A program made the translations under genes and the position numbers. This document shows positions 53,576-61,985 of a DNA stretch of 64,000 nt, one piece after another (position 1 is the first letter of the stretch; each line of letters opens with the position of its first letter). The notes beneath the pieces were generated by a model. That model searched no databases and was not told where the DNA came from. It was given only the letters and a program-made list of their open reading frames with translations. Origin of the DNA: Acidimicrobiaceae bacterium (GTDB lineage Bacteria; Actinomycetota; Acidimicrobiia; Acidimicrobiales; Ilumatobacteraceae); the NCBI GenBank assembly GCA_020637295.1, contig JACJWF010000001.1, positions 496,001 through 560,000 of the forward strand, read 5' to 3'.

Positions 53576-54352
53576 ATGGACATCAACGGAGCAAGTGCAA
53601 TCGTCACCGGCGGGGCGTCGGGCATCGGCGCGGCGTCGGCCCGCCTTCTCGCCAGCAAGGGCGCGAAGGTCGTCATCGCCGACCTGCAGGAAGAAAAGGG
53701 CAAGGCCCTGGCCGACGAGATCGGCGGCGCCTACTGCAAGGTGGACGTCACCAACACCGACGACATCATCAACGCCGTCGAGATGGCCAAGAGCATGGGC
53801 CCGCTGCGGGTGCTGGTGAACTCGGCCGGCATCGGCTGGGCGCAGCGCACCGTGGGCAAGGACGGCTCGTACGAGTCCGCCGCCAACCTCGATGCCTTCA
53901 AGAAGGTCATCGCCATCAACCTCATCGGCAGTTTCGACTGCATCCGCATCGCCGCCACGGCCATGAGCACCACGGAGCCGATGGAGTACGGCGAGCGTGG
54001 CGCCATCGTCAACATCGCCTCCGTGGCGGCGTTCGACGGCCAGATCGGCCAGGCCAGCTACTCGGCGTCCAAGGGCGGCGTGGTCGGCATGACCCTGCCG
54101 ATCGCCCGCGACCTCGCCGCCGTGGGCGTGCGGGTCAACACCGTGGCCCCGGGCCTGATCGACACGCCGATCTACGGCCAGGGTGACGCCAGCGAGGCCT
54201 TCAAGCAGAACCTGCAGAAGGGCGTGCTGTTCCCCCAGCGCCTGGGCTTCCAGGAGGAACTGGCCAGCATGGTGGTGGAGTGCGTCACCAACAGCTACAT
54301 GAACGCCGAGACCATCCGCGTCGACGGCGGCATCCGCATGCCACCGAAGTGA
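53576..54352 (+). CDS. Short-chain dehydrogenase, 3-hydroxyacyl-CoA dehydrogenase type 2-like
   Basis: A 258-aa classical SDR with the NAD motif GGASGIG at 12-18, NSAG, the catalytic Ser in NIASVAA and YSASKGG (Tyr/Lys). The layout (insert before AFKKVIAINLIGSFDCIR and the end VDGGIRMPPK) resembles HSD10-type 3-hydroxyacyl-CoA dehydrogenases. A TATCGT box lies 9 nt before the ATG. A strong hairpin follows. Confidence 0.9.
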   Translation: MDINGASAIVTGGASGIGAASARLLASKGAKVVIADLQEEKGKALADEIGGAYCKVDVTNTDDIINAVEMAKSMGPLRVLVNSAGIGWAQRTVGKDGSYESAANLDAFKKVIAINLIGSFDCIRIAATAMSTTEPMEYGERGAIVNIASVAAFDGQIGQASYSASKGGVVGMTLPIARDLAAVGVRVNTVAPGLIDTPIYGQGDASEAFKQNLQKGVLFPQRLGFQEELASMVVECVTNSYMNAETIRVDGGIRMPPK

Positions 54353-54369
54353 CGGATCACTGATCTGCA

Positions 54370-54406
54370 CACGGCCCGGTCGGCTCCACGGAGCGGCCGG
54401 GCCGTG
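54370..54406 (+). terminator. Hairpin after the SDR gene
   Basis: CACGGCCCGG and CCGGGCCGTG form a perfect 10-bp stem with GGCTCC/GGAGC pairing inside, 17 nt after the stop. No T-tract, so termination may need other factors. Confidence 0.5.
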
Positions 54407-54450
54407 CCGCGTCCGGGACCGGGTGTGACACCCGCCGGAAAGTTCAGCCT

Positions 54451-54478
54451 TGACTGTACGTACAGTCAGTGCTGTACT
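54451..54478 (+). promoter_or_regulatory. Promoter and operator of the CmtR-like sensor gene
   Basis: TTGACT (54450-54455), a 17-nt spacer and TGTACT (54473-54478) make a -35/-10 pair. A perfect 18-bp palindrome (TGACTGTAC-GTACAGTCA, 54451-54468) overlaps the -35 box, and a further half-site-like TGTACTGA follows. It is the expected binding site of an ArsR-family repressor. Confidence 0.65.
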
Positions 54479-54485
54479 GATTGAC

Positions 54486-54818
54486 ATGTCAACCGCTGCC
54501 GTCGCCTGTGATCTGCGAGTGCCCGTGCTCAGCCGCGTCGGCAAGGCGCTGGCCGACCCCACCCGCTGTTCGATCCTGGTCTGCCTGCTGGAAGGCCCGC
54601 ACTACCCATCGGACCTCGCTGCTCACCTCGGGCTCACCAAGGCCAACGTCAGCAATCACCTCACCTGCCTGCGCGGATGCGGGCTGGTGTCGGCCACGGC
54701 CGAGGGGCGGCGCGTGCGCTACGAACTCGCCGACGCCCGCCTGGCCCACGCGCTGGCCGACCTGTACGGCCTGGCCGCGGAGATCGACCTGCCGAGCCTG
54801 GGGGAGGGCGCGGCATGA
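54486..54818 (+). CDS. ArsR-family metal sensor, CmtR-like
   Basis: A 110-aa winged-helix protein with ALADPTRCSILVCLLEG, LGLTKANVSNHLTCLRGCGLV and RRVRYELAD. Cys61 and Cys65 in the recognition helix match the Cd/Pb ligands of mycobacterial CmtR, and Cys8 near the start may be the extra ligand. The third C-terminal Cys of CmtR is missing. It is coupled to the transporter by ATGA. Confidence 0.9.
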   Translation: MSTAAVACDLRVPVLSRVGKALADPTRCSILVCLLEGPHYPSDLAAHLGLTKANVSNHLTCLRGCGLVSATAEGRRVRYELADARLAHALADLYGLAAEIDLPSLGEGAA

Positions 54819-55558
54819 GCCGGGTACTGCACGACCACGATCATGACGACCACGGCCATGACCACGGCCATGACCACCATGACCATGACCATGGCCATGA
54901 CCATGGCCATGACCATGGCCAGGAGGCCCAGCCGACGCTCCCCGAGCGGGCGGCCGCCGTGCGCCGGGCCGTGCACCTCAACCGGATCAGCATCGGCTAC
55001 AACGTGGTCGAGGCCGGGGTGGCGCTGGCGGCCGGCCTTGCGGCCGGGTCGATCAGCCTCCTCGGCTTCGGGCTGGACTCCGTGGTGGAGGTGTCGGCGT
55101 CGGTGGCGCTGGCCTGGCGGCTGGCCGCCGAGCGCCGCGACGGCTGCACCCAGGGCTCCGACCGGCGGGCCGTGAAGCTGATCGCCCTGTCCTTCCTGGC
55201 GCTGGCGGCCTACGTCGGCTACGGCGCGGTCGCCGCGCTCGTCACCCACGAACCGCCGGAGGCCAGCCCGGTCGGCATCGTCCTCACCGCGCTGTCGCTG
55301 GTGCTGATGCCGTTCCTGGCCCGGGCGAAACGTCGCCTGGCCCCTGCCCTCGGCTCCCGCGCCCAGGAGGCCGAGGCCGCCCAGACCTCCATCTGCGCCG
55401 TCCTGTCGGGCGTGGTGCTGGTCGGCCTGGTGCTCAATGCCGTGGCCGGCTGGTGGTGGGCCGACCCGGTGGCCGCACTCGGGGTAGCCGCCCTGGCGGC
55501 GGTGGAAGGGGTGCGCACCTGGCGGGCGGACTCGCTGACCGACACCTGCTGCGCCTGA
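54815..55558 (+). CDS. CDF-like cation efflux protein with a His/Asp-rich N-terminus
   Basis: A 247-aa protein. The first 35 residues alternate His with Asp and Gly, encoded by a 12-nt tandem repeat. Then come about six hydrophobic segments; GFGLDSVVEVSASVALAWRL carries the intramembrane Asp typical of the transporter. It is co-transcribed with the CmtR-like sensor, so it probably exports Zn, Cd or Pb. The His tail may buffer metal before transport. Confidence 0.87.
   Translation: MSRVLHDHDHDDHGHDHGHDHHDHDHGHDHGHDHGQEAQPTLPERAAAVRRAVHLNRISIGYNVVEAGVALAAGLAAGSISLLGFGLDSVVEVSASVALAWRLAAERRDGCTQGSDRRAVKLIALSFLALAAYVGYGAVAALVTHEPPEASPVGIVLTALSLVLMPFLARAKRRLAPALGSRAQEAEAAQTSICAVLSGVVLVGLVLNAVAGWWWADPVAALGVAALAAVEGVRTWRADSLTDTCCA
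54833..54920 (+). repeat. Tandem 12-nt repeat coding for the His-rich tail
   Basis: Units such as CCATGACCATGG are repeated, with the reading frame kept and copy number likely variable between strains. It encodes the metal-buffering segment. Confidence 0.8.
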
Positions 55559-55585
55559 ACGCCGGCGGAGCTCAGCCGGTGGTGC

Positions 55586-56749
55586 TCAGGTCGTGTAGTC
55601 GGCGTTGATCCGCACGTAGCCGTCGCTGAGGTCGCAGCCCCAGACGGTGGCCGCACCGGTACCGCCGGTGCCCAGCGAGACATGGATGCGGACCTCGTCG
55701 CCGCGCATGTACGCGGCCAGCGCGTCGAGGCCGGCGTCGTCCACCGCGGCGGGGTAGACCTCCTGGCGGCCGAAGCGGATGACCACCTTGGCCTGGTCGA
55801 CCGCGTCGGCCGTGGTGCTCTTGCCGACGGCCATCGCCACCCGGCCCCAGTTGGGGTCGGCGCCGTGGACGGCGGTCTTCACCAGCGGCGAGTTGACGAT
55901 GGCCTTGGCCACGTGCTTCGCCTGGCGGGCATCGGCCGCGCCGTCCACCGCCACCTCCAGCAGCTTGGTGGCGCCCTCGCCGTCGCGGGCGATCTGGCGG
56001 GTGAGCGAGGCGCACACGTCGTACAGCGCGGCCTCCAGCGCAGCGGCGTCCACCTGGCCGGCGGCGCCGCTGGCCAGCACCACGGCCGTGTCGCTGGTGG
56101 AGGTGTCGGTGTCCACCGACACGCAGTTGAACGTGCGGTCCACCACCCGGCGGAACATGGCGTCCAGGTCGGCGGCCTCCACCAGTGCGTCGGTGAACAA
56201 CATCGCGATCATGGTGGCCATGTCCGGCTCGATCATGCCCACGCCCTTGGCGACGCCCACCACGCGGGCCGCGCCAGCCGCGGCGGAGGCCGTCTTCGGC
56301 ACCGTGTCGGTGGTCATGATGCCGCGGGCCACGGCGCCGGCGTCGGTGCCCGGCAGGGGCGAGGGAATGGCGCGCAGCCCGGCACGGATGCGGTCCATCG
56401 GGTAGGCCCGGCCGATGACGCCGGTGGACGCCACCAGCACGTCGGACGCGTCGCAGCCGAGCGCGGCGGCGACACCGGCTGCCAGTTCCTCGGCGTCGGC
56501 CAGGCCCTGCGGGCCGGTGGCGACGTTGGCGTTCTTGGAGACGACGACCATCGCCCGCGCCCGGCCGTCGGCCACGTGGCGTCGGCTGACCAGCACGCTC
56601 GGCCCGGCGAACGAGCTCCGGGTGAACACGCCGGCTGCGGAGCAGACGGCGTCGGCGGCCACCACGGTGAAGTCGTCGGTGGTGTCCTTCACGCCGACGT
56701 TGGTGACATGGGCGCGAAAGCCCAAGGGCAGGGGCAAGGAGGGGTTCAT
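55586..56749 (-). CDS. argJ: Glutamate N-acetyltransferase/amino-acid acetyltransferase
   Basis: A 387-aa protein. GMIEPDMATM near 171-180 contains the autocleavage Thr179 of ArgJ, and the flanking KGVGMI and FTDA are conserved. The ornithine/glutamate acetyl cycle step would recycle the acetyl group. No other arg gene lies nearby. Instead ATG 56749 overlaps the stop of a MarR gene (ATGA), an unusual pairing. Confidence 0.95.
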   Translation of the reverse strand: MNPSLPLPLGFRAHVTNVGVKDTTDDFTVVAADAVCSAAGVFTRSSFAGPSVLVSRRHVADGRARAMVVVSKNANVATGPQGLADAEELAAGVAAALGCDASDVLVASTGVIGRAYPMDRIRAGLRAIPSPLPGTDAGAVARGIMTTDTVPKTASAAAGAARVVGVAKGVGMIEPDMATMIAMLFTDALVEAADLDAMFRRVVDRTFNCVSVDTDTSTSDTAVVLASGAAGQVDAAALEAALYDVCASLTRQIARDGEGATKLLEVAVDGAADARQAKHVAKAIVNSPLVKTAVHGADPNWGRVAMAVGKSTTADAVDQAKVVIRFGRQEVYPAAVDDAGLDALAAYMRGDEVRIHVSLGTGGTGAATVWGCDLSDGYVRINADYTT

Positions 56750-57204
56750 ACAGCCGATCGTTCGTGGAGATGCTCGTGGACCTTGGCGAACAGGCCGCCC
56801 AGTTCCGCCACCCCGCGGGTGCCGATGGGTTCCAGCAGGTGGCGGCGCACGCTGGCCACATGGTCGGGGGCGGTGGCCTTCATCTTCTCCAGCCCGGCCG
56901 CGGTGAGGTGGGCCCAGGCCACCCGCCGGTCGCTGTCGCACGAGGCGCGTTCCACCCAGCCCTGGCGGACCATGCCGTCCAGGCGGCGGGTGAGGCCGCT
57001 GGGGGACAGTTGCAGGGCGGCGGCCAGGTCGCACATGCGCATGCGCTGCTCGTCGGCCTCGCTGAGCCACACGAGCACCTCGTAGTCGCCCATGGTGAGG
57101 CCGTGTGGCGCCAGGTCGGCCTCCAGCGCGCCCATCAGGTCGTGGACGGTGGTGATGAACGTGCGCCACGCGGTCTGCTCGGCGTCGGTCAGCCACGTCG
57201 TCAT
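56746..57204 (-). CDS. MarR-family transcription regulator
   Basis: A 152-aa winged helix (LAPHGLTMGDYEVLVWLSEAD, MCDLAAALQLSPSGLTRRLDGMVRQGWVERASCDSDRRVAWAHLTAAG). ATG 57204 faces the YceI gene across 113 nt that contain two inverted repeats, so it probably controls itself, argJ and YceI. Confidence 0.9.
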   Translation of the reverse strand: MTTWLTDAEQTAWRTFITTVHDLMGALEADLAPHGLTMGDYEVLVWLSEADEQRMRMCDLAAALQLSPSGLTRRLDGMVRQGWVERASCDSDRRVAWAHLTAAGLEKMKATAPDHVASVRRHLLEPIGTRGVAELGGLFAKVHEHLHERSAV

Positions 57205-57241
57205 GGCGGGCAAGGGTAGCAGGGAACTTGTGCCGGCGAAC

Positions 57242-57287
57242 TGTTGCGAACACAACAATATGTCCCTAGACTTGATTGCGCCCGCAA
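57242..57287. promoter_or_regulatory. Putative MarR operators between marR and yceI
   Basis: TGTTG-N6-CAACA (57242-57257) and TTGCG-CC-CGCAA (57276-57287) lie in the divergent intergenic region. Either could be the MarR site. Inference from position and symmetry. Confidence 0.45.
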
Positions 57288-57317
57288 CGAATGGCACCCA
57301 CCAAAGGAGAACCCCTC

Positions 57318-57878
57318 ATGTCCGACCTCTCGCTCAGCCCCGCCCTCGCCGCCCTCACCCCCGGCACGTGGTCGGTGGACGCCGGCCACAGCAACGTCAC
57401 CTTCAGCGTCCGTCACCTCATGGTCGCCAAGGTCCGCGGCCGGTTCACCGACTTCGACGGCACCATCACCGTCGCCGCCGATCCGCTGCAGTCGCAGGTG
57501 CAGGCCGCCGTGCGCACCGCCTCGGTGGCCACCGACGACGACGGCCGCGACGCCCATCTGCGCAGCGCCGACTTCTTCGACAGCGAGCAGTTCCCCGAGA
57601 TGCGTCTGGTCAGCACCGGCATCGTCGCCAAGGGCGACGACTACGTGCTCACCGCGGACCTCACCATCAAGGGCGTCACCCGCTCCGTGGACTTCGCGCT
57701 CGAGTTCGACGGTGTGGCCACCGACCCGTGGGGCAACACCAAGGCCGGCTTCACCGCCGAGGCCCAGATCAACCGCAAGGACTGGGGCCTGGAGTGGAAC
57801 GTGGCCCTGGAGGCCGGTGGTGTGCTGGTGGGCGAGAAGGTCACCATCACGCTGGAGATCGAAGCCCTCAAGGGCTGA
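57318..57878 (+). CDS. YceI-family lipid-binding protein
   Basis: A 186-aa protein with GTWSVDAGHSNVTFSVRHLMVAKVRGRFTDFDG and the strands TADLTIKGVTRSVDFALEFDG, the YceI lipocalin-like beta-barrel that binds isoprenoids. There is no signal peptide. AAAGGAGA precedes the ATG. Confidence 0.94.
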   Translation: MSDLSLSPALAALTPGTWSVDAGHSNVTFSVRHLMVAKVRGRFTDFDGTITVAADPLQSQVQAAVRTASVATDDDGRDAHLRSADFFDSEQFPEMRLVSTGIVAKGDDYVLTADLTIKGVTRSVDFALEFDGVATDPWGNTKAGFTAEAQINRKDWGLEWNVALEAGGVLVGEKVTITLEIEALKG

Positions 57879-57911
57879 CACACTGGCACCACTGGAGGAA
57901 GGAACCCTGCG

Positions 57912-58385
57912 ATGGCGATCAAGCGGTTGAACCACGCCGTGCTCTACGTCCGCGACGCCGGCCGGTCGATGCGCTTCTACACCGAGGTGCTCGGCTTCAC
58001 GGTGCGGATGAGCATCGGCGAGCAGGCCTACTTCCTGCAGGCCGACGGCAGCGACAACGATCACGACCTCGGCCTGTTCCAGGTCGGGCAGGTGCCGGAA
58101 CTTCCCGCACACCTGCCCGGCCTGTACCACCTGGCGTGGCAGGTGCACACCCTGGAGGACCTGGCCGACACCCGTGCCCGCCTGCTGGAGGCGGGTGCTC
58201 TGGTGGGGGAGAGCGACCACGGGGTCAGCAAGAGCCTGTACGCCAAGGACCCCGACGGCATCGAGTTCGAGGTGATGTGGGCGGTGCCCCGCGCCGACTG
58301 GCCGGAGAACGTGGGCACCTGGCGGCTGGACCTGCCCGGCGCCCTGGCGCGCTGGCCGCACACGGACACCGCCGCCGAGCTGTAG
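57912..58385 (+). CDS. VOC-family (glyoxalase/extradiol dioxygenase-like) protein
   Basis: A 157-aa protein with two beta-alpha-beta-beta-beta modules. His8 (LNHAVLYV), the His in YHLAWQV and the Glu in GIEFEVMW are a plausible metal triad. It resembles catechol 2,3-dioxygenase-type enzymes. It probably shares the YceI transcript, being 33 nt downstream. Confidence 0.88.
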   Translation: MAIKRLNHAVLYVRDAGRSMRFYTEVLGFTVRMSIGEQAYFLQADGSDNDHDLGLFQVGQVPELPAHLPGLYHLAWQVHTLEDLADTRARLLEAGALVGESDHGVSKSLYAKDPDGIEFEVMWAVPRADWPENVGTWRLDLPGALARWPHTDTAAEL

Positions 58386-58412
58386 GCGCCGGCGCGGCCG
58401 GCCACTGGGCCG

Positions 58413-59315
58413 TCAGCGGTCGAGCACGGCGCGCAGAGCCGCGTCAAGCGTCTCGTGCTGGAAGCGGTAGCCGCTCTGCTGCAGCACCTGCGGCAGGACC
58501 CGCTGGCCGGTGAACAGCAGGGCATCGGCCAGTTCGCTGCCGAGCAGCAACTTCGGCCCGAACTTGGGCACGAACAGCAGGGCCGGCCGCTTCATCACCT
58601 GGCCGAGCACCCGGGTGAACTCCACGTTCGTCACCGGGTTCGGGGCGGTGAGGTTCACCGGCCCTTCCACGTCGGCCGTGAGGAGGTGGGTGATGGCTGC
58701 TACCTCGTCGGGCAACGACACCCAACTCTGCCACTGCTTGCCGTTGCCGAACCGGCCGCCGAGCCCGAAGCGGAACAGGGGCAGCAGCTTCTTCAGGGCA
58801 CCGCCCTTGGGTGTGAGCACGATGCCGGTGCGGAGGAAGGCCACACGCGCCCCGGCGTTCGCCGCCGGTGCAGTGGCTGCCTCCCAGTCGTGGCACAGGC
58901 GGGCGAGGAAGTCGTCGCCGCCCGCCGACGTCTCGTCCAGTTCCTCGTCGCTGCGGGGGCCGTAGTAGCCGATGGCGCTGGCGTTGAGCAGCACGGAGGG
59001 CCCGTCGCCGGACGTGCCCCGCTCGGCGATCCGCTCCGCCAGCACGCCGGTGGCCCGCAGCCGGCTGTCGCGCAGTTCGGCCTTGTAGGCGTCGGTCCAG
59101 CGGTGGTCGCCGATGCCGGCGCCGGCCAGGTTGATGACGGCCTGGGCGCCGTCCAGTGCATCGTCGGGCAGCACGCCGGCCGCGGGGTCCCACTGCACGT
59201 CGTTGGCACCGGGGCGGCCGCGCACCAGGCGCACCACCTGGTGACCTTCGGCGCGGAGATGGTCGGTGAGCGCCGTGCCGATCAGGCCGGTGGCGCCGGA
59301 AATGACGACTCGCAT
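58413..59315 (-). CDS. TIGR01777-family NAD-dependent epimerase
   Basis: A 300-aa extended SDR with ISGATGLIGTAL at 5-16, NLAGAGIGDHRWTDAYKAEL and NASAIGYYGPRSDEELDETS, the hallmarks of the TIGR01777 (YfcH-like) family. The C-terminal DUF1731-like part (FGPKLLLGSELADALLFTGQRVLP) is present. Function not established for the family. ATG 59315 is chosen over GTG 59321. Confidence 0.92.
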   Translation of the reverse strand: MRVVISGATGLIGTALTDHLRAEGHQVVRLVRGRPGANDVQWDPAAGVLPDDALDGAQAVINLAGAGIGDHRWTDAYKAELRDSRLRATGVLAERIAERGTSGDGPSVLLNASAIGYYGPRSDEELDETSAGGDDFLARLCHDWEAATAPAANAGARVAFLRTGIVLTPKGGALKKLLPLFRFGLGGRFGNGKQWQSWVSLPDEVAAITHLLTADVEGPVNLTAPNPVTNVEFTRVLGQVMKRPALLFVPKFGPKLLLGSELADALLFTGQRVLPQVLQQSGYRFQHETLDAALRAVLDR

Positions 59316-59372
59316 GCCCACGACCGTACGCCCATCGGCGCGGCCTGTCGCATCGTGCCGCCGGTGCGCCGC

Positions 59373-61253
59373 TCAGCCGAGCGTGTCCGTGCCCGCGGGC
59401 GCGTCCACGTGCACCGGCACGCTGACCACCACGGTGTGGGGGCGGTACAGCAGGCGGGCCTTCAGGGCCAGCGCCGACTGGTTGTGCAGCCACTGGCTGC
59501 TGATCTTGGTGACGCTCTCGGGGATGACCACGGTGATGATGTCGTCCGGCCGTTCCTGGTCGATCTCGTCGAGGAACTTCATCACCGGCCGGGTGAGCTC
59601 GCGGTACGGCGACGACACCGTGTGCAGTTCGATGGGGATGTCGTAGTGCTGCCACTGCTCCTGCAGCATCCGCTCCTCCTCCGGGTCCTGCAGGATGGAC
59701 AGGGCGACGATCCGTTCCGGCGCCAGGCTGCGGGCGTAGCCGACCGCGTCGATGACCCCGCGGTTGACCTTGCCGACCAGCACGACGACGTAGTGGGTGT
59801 GCCGCTTGGCGCGGTAACCCTCGGGCACGACGAGCGACTGCTTCACCTTCCGGTAGTGCGACCCGATCGAATAGAACATCGTGACCATCAGCGGGATCAG
59901 CGCGGCGGGGATCCACGCGCCCTGGGTGAACTTGGACACCACCACGATCACGGCGATCAGCCCGGTGGTGAACGCGCCGATGGCATTGATGGTGAGGCTC
60001 AGCTTCCAACGTGGTTCGCGCAATCGCAGGTGGTGGATGACCATGCCGGTCTGGCTGAGGGTGAAGCCGGTGAACACGCCGAACGCGTAGAGCGGGATCA
60101 GCTTGGAGATGTTGCCCTGGAACGCCCAGATCAGCAGCGACGCCATGCCGGCCAGGAACAGCACACCGTTGCTGAACACCAGGCGGTCGCCGCGGTTGGC
60201 GAACTGGCGGGGCAGGAAGCCGTCCTTGGCGATGATGCTGGACAGGCGCGGGAAGTCCGCGTACGCGGTGTTGGCGGCCAGGATCAGGATGGCGAACGTG
60301 GCGATCTGGGTGATCCAGAAGAGGAGGTTCTTGCCGCCGTACACCTGCTCGGCCATCAGGGCGATGCCGGTGGGGTCCGCATCACCACGCAGCGGGCGCA
60401 GGTGGTTGGCCAGCACGGAGATGCCGAGGAAGCAGCTACCCAGGATGACCGCCATGATCGTGATGGTGGTGGCCGCGTTCTTGCTCTCCGGCTTCTTGAA
60501 CGCCGGCACGCCGTTGGACACGGCTTCCACGCCGGACAGGGCGACGGCGCCGGAACTGAAGGCGCGCAGCAGCATCATCAACCCCAGGCTCTTGGTGCCC
60601 TTGGCTAGTTCCTCGGCTTCCTTGCTGACCTTCGCCGGATCGATCTGGTCGATGTTCTTCAGGACGAACACGCGGACCAGGCCGACGACGATGAGTGCGA
60701 TCAGGGAGATGATGTAGATGTACGTGGGCGGGGCGAACAGCGCGCCGGACTCCTTCAGGCCGCGCAGGTTGGCCAGCGTCATGAGCAGCACGCATGCCAG
60801 GCAGACCGGCACCGTCCACTTGTTGTCGAAGCCGAACGCGGAGCGGATGGCCAGCACGCCGCCCGCCACGGACACGGCGACAGTGAGGATGTAGTCCACC
60901 AGCAGGCTCGACCCGGCGACCAGCGACGGGATGGTGCCCAGGTTCTCCTTGCTGACCACATAGCTGCCGCCGCCGTTCGGGTAGGCATGGATGGTCTGGC
61001 GGTAACTGGTGACCACGATGGCCAGCAGCACGGCCACCACGATGGCGATGGGAACGAGGTAGTTGAACGCCGAGTAGCCGATGGTGGCGGCACCGACGAG
61101 GACGATGAGGATTTCATCCGTCGCGTACGCCGTGGAGGAGATGGCGTCGCTGGCGAAGACGGGAAGCGCGACCTTCTTGGGAAGGCGCTGGTGCCCCTCG
61201 TCGGCGGTGGCGATGGGCCGGCCGATGACGAGGCGCTTGAGCGTGGTGAGCAT
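59373..61253 (-). CDS. KimA-like APC-family potassium transporter
   Basis: A 626-aa protein with about 12 transmembrane helices in the first 460 residues, starting TLKRLVIGRPIATADEGHQRLPKKVALPVFASDAISSTAYATDEIL as in KimA. A cytoplasmic C-terminal domain follows (YVVVLVGKVNRGVIDAVGYARSL). KimA-type proteins take up K+ and are often controlled by c-di-AMP. Two TrkA genes diverge from it, which supports a potassium role. Confidence 0.88.
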   Translation of the reverse strand: MLTTLKRLVIGRPIATADEGHQRLPKKVALPVFASDAISSTAYATDEILIVLVGAATIGYSAFNYLVPIAIVVAVLLAIVVTSYRQTIHAYPNGGGSYVVSKENLGTIPSLVAGSSLLVDYILTVAVSVAGGVLAIRSAFGFDNKWTVPVCLACVLLMTLANLRGLKESGALFAPPTYIYIISLIALIVVGLVRVFVLKNIDQIDPAKVSKEAEELAKGTKSLGLMMLLRAFSSGAVALSGVEAVSNGVPAFKKPESKNAATTITIMAVILGSCFLGISVLANHLRPLRGDADPTGIALMAEQVYGGKNLLFWITQIATFAILILAANTAYADFPRLSSIIAKDGFLPRQFANRGDRLVFSNGVLFLAGMASLLIWAFQGNISKLIPLYAFGVFTGFTLSQTGMVIHHLRLREPRWKLSLTINAIGAFTTGLIAVIVVVSKFTQGAWIPAALIPLMVTMFYSIGSHYRKVKQSLVVPEGYRAKRHTHYVVVLVGKVNRGVIDAVGYARSLAPERIVALSILQDPEEERMLQEQWQHYDIPIELHTVSSPYRELTRPVMKFLDEIDQERPDDIITVVIPESVTKISSQWLHNQSALALKARLLYRPHTVVVSVPVHVDAPAGTDTLG

Positions 61254-61285
61254 AGGTGGTGCGAGCCTATGCACCGATAAGGTTC

Positions 61286-61303
61286 CCTCCGCAACAGCGG
61301 AGG
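61286..61303 (+). promoter_or_regulatory. Hairpin covering the ribosome binding site of the first trkA
   Basis: CCTCCGC-AACA-GCGGAGG is a perfect 7-bp stem whose right arm contains GGAGG, 8 nt before GTG 61312. If formed in RNA, it would hide the ribosome binding site. Inference. Confidence 0.5.
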
Positions 61304-61311
61304 AGGCATTC

Positions 61312-61977
61312 GTGCACGTCGTGATCGTCGGGTGTGGCCGGGTCGGTTCCACACTTGCCCGCCAACTCACCGGCGACGGGCACACCGTGTCCGTCGTGGA
61401 CCGCCGCAGCGGTGCCTTCGAACGCCTGGGGGCGGACTTCTCCGGTCAGACGTTCACCGGCATCGGGTTCGACCGCGACCTGCTCATCCGTGCCGGCATC
61501 GAGCGTGCCGGGGCGCTGGCCGCCGTTACCAACGGCGACAACTCCAACATCCTCGTGGCCCGCGTGGCCCGCGAGAACTTCGGGGTGGAGCGCGTGGTCG
61601 CCCGAATCTACGACCCTCGCCGCGCAGCCATCTACCAGCGGTTGGGCATCGCCACCGTTGCACCCTCGCTGTGGACGTCGGAGCGCGTGCTGCGTCGCCT
61701 GCTGCCCGAGGCCACCGCGGTGGAGTGGGTGGACCCCAGCGCCAAGGTGTCGCTGGTGGAACGCGAACTCGGCACCGGCTGGGCCGGGCACCCCGCGCTG
61801 GACGTGGAGCGCACCGGCGTTCGGCTGATGGCGGTCAGCCGCCTCGGCGCCGCGATGCTGCCCACCGCCGACCTCGTGTTGCAGGAGGCCGACGTGGTCT
61901 ATCTGGCGGTGGCCGCCGAGCACCTCACCGACCTCGATTCCATCATCGCCGCGCCGCCGGCCGGCCAGGGCCACTAG
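61312..61977 (+). CDS. trkA: TrkA-type potassium channel regulator (RCK domain)
   Basis: A 221-aa protein with an NAD-binding VHVVIVGCGRVGSTLARQL start, AAVTNGDNSNILVARVAREN and the C-terminal RCK_C part. It regulates K+ uptake in response to nucleotides. It is 8 nt before the second TrkA gene, a CeoB/CeoC-type pair as in mycobacteria. Confidence 0.93.
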   Translation: MHVVIVGCGRVGSTLARQLTGDGHTVSVVDRRSGAFERLGADFSGQTFTGIGFDRDLLIRAGIERAGALAAVTNGDNSNILVARVARENFGVERVVARIYDPRRAAIYQRLGIATVAPSLWTSERVLRRLLPEATAVEWVDPSAKVSLVERELGTGWAGHPALDVERTGVRLMAVSRLGAAMLPTADLVLQEADVVYLAVAAEHLTDLDSIIAAPPAGQGH

Positions 61978-61985
61978 GAGCCGTC

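Noticed and set aside
54833..54920. Tandem repeat as a non-coding satellite
   Set aside because: It keeps the reading frame and encodes a His/Asp-rich metal-binding tail of the transporter.
61254..61311. c-di-AMP (ydaO) riboswitch before the KimA-like gene
   Set aside because: The gap is 58 nt and lacks room for that structure. Only a short hairpin on the opposite strand was found.
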